Positions 60,553 to 64,000 of a stretch of 64,000 bases of DNA are shown piece by piece. Numbering within the stretch: the first letter of the stretch is position 1; each line of letters opens with the position of its first letter. The DNA comes from UBA6770 sp965661115 (GTDB taxonomy: Bacteria; Bacteroidota; Bacteroidia; Flavobacteriales_G; Salibacteraceae): assembly GCA_965661115.1 (NCBI GenBank), contig CBFICO010000004.1, forward strand, positions 1-64,000, in the 5' to 3' direction. Below the pieces are notes generated by a model. The model made no database searches, was not told where the DNA came from, and saw only the letters and a list, made by a program, of their open reading frames with translations. The translations under genes were made by a program, and so were the position numbers.

Positions 60553-62766
60553 TTATGGCTTAAACAACATTAATCGAAGACCACCGTAAATACTTCTTCC
60601 GAAAATAGGACCCCAAATTAACGATGCATCAAACTCAGCATCAAATGGTCTATCTGCAGAAATAAGCGGGTTGCTTTGACGGTAGTTCCCTAAGTTCTCC
60701 GATCCTACATAAAACTCAATGTGTTTGAACCTACGCGTTATTTGAGTATTCATAAGTACAAATGCATCGCTGGTTTCTTTTCGCAAGTTTTCTGGTGAGT
60801 TTCCCACTGTGCTCGGAATTCTACTTTCACCTACAAATTGGGTGGTAAAATCTACTTGCCATTTTTTATTGAGCGTCTGATAACCCAAACTAACCATTCC
60901 TCTCCAAGTTGGAATCAATGGCATTCTTTTTTGCACTCCGCTAAACGTACTTTGCACATCTAGATATTTGGCGGCAGTTCTTATCTCCAGCACTTTTAAA
61001 GGTTCGTACATAACTTCAAACTGAACTGCGTTTGAGTAGGAGCTTCCTTCTAAGTTATAAAAGGATAAAGCACCTGGCGTTTCTCTATCTACAATTACCT
61101 GATTCTCAAAACTGGTATAGAAATATTCTGCATGAAGGGTTAGGTCTCTTTCTGCCAATTCAACTTTTTGAGTACCGCTTATTCCTGTATTCCAAGCAAT
61201 TTCTGGTTGCAAATTTTGTTGAATGGAAATAATGCGCTGACTAATAAATGTAGAGCTGTTATCTACAAAAATATTGGCTACTCTAAAGCCTCTTCCCATT
61301 GATGCTCTAACAACTCCGCGCTTGGCGTAATCGTACTTTAGGTTCACTTTTGGACTCACCTGAGTTCCAAACAAATTATGAAAATCCGAACGGGCTCCTA
61401 AAATTGCTTTGAATTTATCCCTTGAATAAGTGTATTCTCCAAAAACGCCAGGAACATGTTCAGTACGGAGAAAATCTGTACCATTAAATTCTTCATTGTA
61501 ATCATCAAATACATAGCTAGCGCCAATTGCGTACTTGTGTTCTGTGGTTTTAATAATATCTGAGAAGATTAAATTGGAATAGAAATAAGTTTCATATCCA
61601 TAATAATTCATCAGACCAGCGTACAAATTCTGTTCGTGATAACTTCCTCTTGTTATAATGGCTACGGAGCGCCAAGGCCTTTTATCCGATAGTATACCTG
61701 CCTTAGCAAATGCCTCTATATGATTCCCTTCTGCCCCAACTCCATAAAAATTTGTTGTTCCATAATCAGTTTCAGGATCAAAGTCTATCTCTCCTCCTAC
61801 TTTCTCTTCCATTATTCCACGTACACCAAATTGACTGCGCAGCTTCTCCCCTTTATACTTCCAACGATTCATCACATTCACTTGGTTCTTCAGCGTCATA
61901 TCCAAAAACCCATCATTGTTATTATCTAACGGAAGTTGATTGCTATTTGCATGTGCTAAAAGCAGTGTGCTCCACTTTTTATTGAGTTTATCGCCCAAAT
62001 GAATATTCACCTCAGAGCGCCCCATAATGTTACCGTAGAGGTTCACAAAAAGCTTTTCTTTTAATTCATCAGGCTTCAAAAACTCTAGATTAATTTGCCC
62101 AGTCATACTCTCGTATCCATTTCTAACCGAACCCGAACCTTTGGATATTTGGATACTCTCCACCCAAGTTCCTGGAATGTGCGCTAGTCCATCCAAATTG
62201 GCTAAACCTCTTACTAGAGGAATATTCTCAAATTGCAAACTCGTGTAGATGCCATCTAAACCCAGCATCTGAATTTTTTTGGCTCCTGTAACGCCATCAC
62301 TCGATACCACATCAACCGAGGCATTAGTTTCGAATGCCTCTGAAATATTGCAGCAGGCAGCACGCGTAAGCTCTTCCGAACCAATATTTTCAACATGCTT
62401 AGCATCCATCATATCGTAAGAGGTGGATTGTTTCCGCGCCTCAACAACAACTTCATCTATTTTCAGGGATGGTTTTAACCCCAGGTGTATATTCTCATTC
62501 GGTTTAGTAATTTCAATGGTATCGGACTCAAAGCCGATATACGATATCACTAACTTGTTGGGCAGTTTGGCTGGCGGAAGAATCGTAAATTCTCCATGCT
62601 CATCCGTATATGTTCCGTTGGATATGTCGTTTAACCAATAAACATTAGCACCGGGTAATCCTTTGCCGTGTTCATGGGCTCCTTCTGGGAAAACCTCCCC
62701 GCTTATTTGGGCGCTTCCAAGCAGGCTTCCAAAAGCAATTATTGTTGTAAAAAATAAGTGTTTCAT
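60553..62766 (-). CDS. TonB-dependent receptor
   Basis: The 737-residue outer-membrane receptor has a signal peptide (KHLFFTTIIAFGSLLGSAQ). A carboxypeptidase-like domain at about 20-105 (GANVYWLNDISNGTYTDEHGEFTI, LVISYIGFESDTI) is followed by a plug with IDEVVVEARK, LTRAACCNISEAFETNASVDVV and GSVRNGYESMTGQI. A 22-strand-type barrel completes it. The plug Cys pair and the HEHG of the N-terminus suggest a metal or metal-chelate substrate, but that is inference. Downstream of a Cys-rich small protein gene on the same strand, it probably works with it. Confidence 0.92.
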   Translation of the reverse strand: MKHLFFTTIIAFGSLLGSAQISGEVFPEGAHEHGKGLPGANVYWLNDISNGTYTDEHGEFTILPPAKLPNKLVISYIGFESDTIEITKPNENIHLGLKPSLKIDEVVVEARKQSTSYDMMDAKHVENIGSEELTRAACCNISEAFETNASVDVVSSDGVTGAKKIQMLGLDGIYTSLQFENIPLVRGLANLDGLAHIPGTWVESIQISKGSGSVRNGYESMTGQINLEFLKPDELKEKLFVNLYGNIMGRSEVNIHLGDKLNKKWSTLLLAHANSNQLPLDNNNDGFLDMTLKNQVNVMNRWKYKGEKLRSQFGVRGIMEEKVGGEIDFDPETDYGTTNFYGVGAEGNHIEAFAKAGILSDKRPWRSVAIITRGSYHEQNLYAGLMNYYGYETYFYSNLIFSDIIKTTEHKYAIGASYVFDDYNEEFNGTDFLRTEHVPGVFGEYTYSRDKFKAILGARSDFHNLFGTQVSPKVNLKYDYAKRGVVRASMGRGFRVANIFVDNSSTFISQRIISIQQNLQPEIAWNTGISGTQKVELAERDLTLHAEYFYTSFENQVIVDRETPGALSFYNLEGSSYSNAVQFEVMYEPLKVLEIRTAAKYLDVQSTFSGVQKRMPLIPTWRGMVSLGYQTLNKKWQVDFTTQFVGESRIPSTVGNSPENLRKETSDAFVLMNTQITRRFKHIEFYVGSENLGNYRQSNPLISADRPFDAEFDASLIWGPIFGRSIYGGLRLMLFKP

Positions 62767-62820
62767 TGTAAAATTTTATGCTTAATAATGAATGTTGATT
62801 CCCGCGGTTGGAAACCTATT

Positions 62821-63204
62821 CTAGCATAAAATTCTTTGTGTAAGTTGGTAAACTGGTTGTTTTAATGGAGGGGGTATATCAAAATTGGTTTTTATTATTT
62901 GATTTTTAATCGAACCTAAACTTGACCAAACCACAAACTGAGTAGCAAAGCTTTTCGCTTGCTTTACATCATGTTTTTCAACCGAATTTAAAAGGTTATC
63001 CGTTTTGAATTGAACAGAGAAAAACTCGCAGCAGGTTCTTTTTAGGGTTTCTTTTTCATAGTCTTTTGTGCAACATTCAATTGCATCAAGCGAATACTCC
63101 GCGTTACCAGAATCTAAGCAAACCATCTGATGCACTGTAGCACCAGTAGATGCTACCAGCATCAACATACTAAGGACAGAAACCAATATTTGCTTAACTA
63201 CCAT
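62821..63204 (-). CDS. Cys-rich small exported protein (HYC_CC_PP-like)
   Basis: The 127-residue product has a signal peptide (VKQILVSVLSMLMLVASTGA). Then come the spaced motifs HQMVC near residue 26, ECC near residue 44, TCCEFF near residue 57 and PPPLKQP near the end. This pattern matches what I know as the HYC_CC_PP family, small proteins found beside TonB receptors in Bacteroidota. The Cys/His spacing would suit metal binding. The TonB-dependent receptor follows 54 bases downstream. A TAATTTTG box (63219-63212, reverse) precedes the gene. Confidence 0.75.
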   Translation of the reverse strand: MVVKQILVSVLSMLMLVASTGATVHQMVCLDSGNAEYSLDAIECCTKDYEKETLKRTCCEFFSVQFKTDNLLNSVEKHDVKQAKSFATQFVVWSSLGSIKNQIIKTNFDIPPPLKQPVYQLTQRILC

Positions 63205-63211
63205 ACGGTTA

Positions 63212-63219
63212 CAAAATTA
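63212..63219 (-). promoter_or_regulatory. -7 box of the Cys-rich protein/TonB receptor unit
   Basis: TAATTTTG on the reverse strand matches TAnnTTTG; it ends 7 bases before the ATG, so the leader would be very short. Confidence 0.35.
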
Positions 63220-63264
63220 TAACATTAATACGGTGTTGATTGTTATATGCAGGAACAGGCACGT

Positions 63265-63272
63265 TAAATTTG
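63265..63272 (+). promoter_or_regulatory. -7 box of the Nfu gene
   Basis: TAAATTTG matches TAnnTTTG exactly, with a TTG 22 bases upstream at 63240-63242, and lies 19 bases before the ATG. Confidence 0.4.
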
Positions 63273-63291
63273 CAAAAAACAAATCACAGTT

Positions 63292-63924
63292 ATGGAAACA
63301 TTAGAAAAAAGAATACCCATTTCAGTATATGCTGAGAGTACGCCAAATCCAGCAACCATGAAATTTGTATGCAACGTAGCCTTTACCGAAAGTGGCTCAA
63401 GCGTTGAATTTAATGATGTTTCTGAAACTACTAAAGCTCCTTTAGCTGCGCGCCTATTTAGTTTTCCTTTTGTAACGGGCGTTTTCTTTTCAAATGACTT
63501 CATTACCATCTCCAAAAATGATTTAGTAGATTGGCAAGATGTTTTTTCTGAAGTGCGCTCTTATATTCAAGATTACTTGGCAACAGGTCACGATATTTTT
63601 ACAGAAAACCCAAAAACCATGACTACTGAAAAAACCGTGAAAGAAGAAAAAGAAAAACCAAACAGACCTGCAGCAAAAAAACCAGAGACAGAAACAGAAA
63701 AGCGCATTGTAGAAATATTAGATGATTATGTAAGGCCGGCAGTAGAAAGCGACGGTGGAGCAATAGATTATCACTCATACGATGGCGAAGGTAAGCTCAC
63801 GGTTATTCTTAAAGGTTCATGCAGTGGATGTCCTTCTTCAAGCGTGACTTTAAAAAATGGAATTCAAGGTTTGTTTAACCAAATGATGCCAGAAATAACT
63901 GAAATTGTAGCTTTGGAAGAATGA
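63292..63924 (+). CDS. NfuA/NifU-type iron-sulfur cluster carrier
   Basis: It delivers assembled Fe-S clusters to apo-enzymes. The 210-residue protein has an Nfu N-terminal domain (VYAESTPNPATMKFVCNVAF, FPFVTGVFFSNDFITISK). A charged linker at about 105-135 (KPNRPAAKKPETETEKR) leads to the NifU C-terminal domain with the CxxC ligand in GSCSGCPSSSVTLKNGIQG near residue 180. Its stop overlaps the next ATG by 4 bases. No isc or suf genes are in the window. Confidence 0.93.
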   Translation: METLEKRIPISVYAESTPNPATMKFVCNVAFTESGSSVEFNDVSETTKAPLAARLFSFPFVTGVFFSNDFITISKNDLVDWQDVFSEVRSYIQDYLATGHDIFTENPKTMTTEKTVKEEKEKPNRPAAKKPETETEKRIVEILDDYVRPAVESDGGAIDYHSYDGEGKLTVILKGSCSGCPSSSVTLKNGIQGLFNQMMPEITEIVALEE

Positions 63925-64000
63925 TTGCTTCCATAGAACACAACAATAAACAGTTTAAAGTAGACCTAAAAAAACCAATCGATATTTCAATTGAAATGCA
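63921..64000 (+). CDS. Cyclase-like protein, N-terminus (partial)
   Basis: The frame opens with an ATG inside the Nfu stop region and runs off the window, giving IASIEHNNKQFKVDLKKPIDIS. This resembles the start of Bacteroidota cyclase-family (kynurenine formamidase-like) proteins, but only 26 residues can be read. The gene is probably co-transcribed with nfu. Confidence 0.45.
   Translation, partial: MIASIEHNNKQFKVDLKKPIDISIEM

Overview
The window is a piece of an AT-rich chromosome from a member of the Bacteroidota, most likely a free-living, probably aquatic Flavobacteriales relative. Four things support this. A 915-residue surface protein has SprB-like repeats and a type IX secretion (T9SS) type A sorting tail. 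Many genes are preceded by the Bacteroidota -7 box TAnnTTTG, and few have a clear Shine-Dalgarno. There are Reg_prop/Y_Y_Y LytS-type kinases, DUF2795, DUF4292 and DUF6134 proteins and a TonB-dependent receptor. TTG and GTG starts recur, including on rplM. I saw no rRNA, tRNA, CRISPR array, transposase or phage gene. No gene-free stretch exceeds 300 bases; the longest gaps (about 240-260 b, at 4488-4747 and 34233-34472) hold a terminator, promoter boxes and small palindromic repeats.

Layout. 1-9.5 kb: end of recG, rsmI, tdk-alr, DUF3108 and DUF6134 envelope proteins, an MFS carrier, a lipoprotein M23 peptidase, a small membrane-protein/regulator cassette and a peptide deformylase with a lipoprotein signal. 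9.5-20.7 kb: comF, an amber-interrupted PAS sensor, a cobalamin adenosyltransferase, the T9SS surface protein, gcvP and a UbiA-like membrane protein. 20.7-30 kb: mfd, an ArsM-type methyltransferase, fbp, a GNAT acetyltransferase, rfbA, a polyprenyl synthase and a TIGR01777 protein. 30-38.4 kb: signalling and translation, with a propeller sensor kinase and its LytTR regulator, tadA, aspS, and a wrecked sensor kinase next to an intact NarL-type regulator. 38.5-42.5 kb: translation block rplM-rpsI-rpsB-tsf, then pyrH-frr. 42.6-50.5 kb: YceI lipoprotein, DUF2141-moeA, flippase-dut-lipoprotein-threonine dehydratase, and a purF-type amidotransferase. 50.7-55.5 kb: a tightly coupled envelope operon (nucleotidyltransferase, TPR lipoprotein, DUF4292 lipoprotein, EnvC-like protein). 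55.6-60 kb: an unrecognised secreted three-gene set led by a trypsin-like protease. 60-64 kb: Hsp20, a TonB receptor with a Cys-rich partner, an Nfu-type Fe-S scaffold, and the start of a cyclase-like gene.

Most of the window is ordinary housekeeping. The points worth a second look are: two ungapped, oppositely oriented 134-bp elements with matching terminal inverted repeats; two decayed sensor genes whose stop codons can all be explained by C-to-T changes in an otherwise open frame; an orphaned T9SS sorting tail abutting rsmI; a putative exported deformylase; and the protease-led envelope operon.
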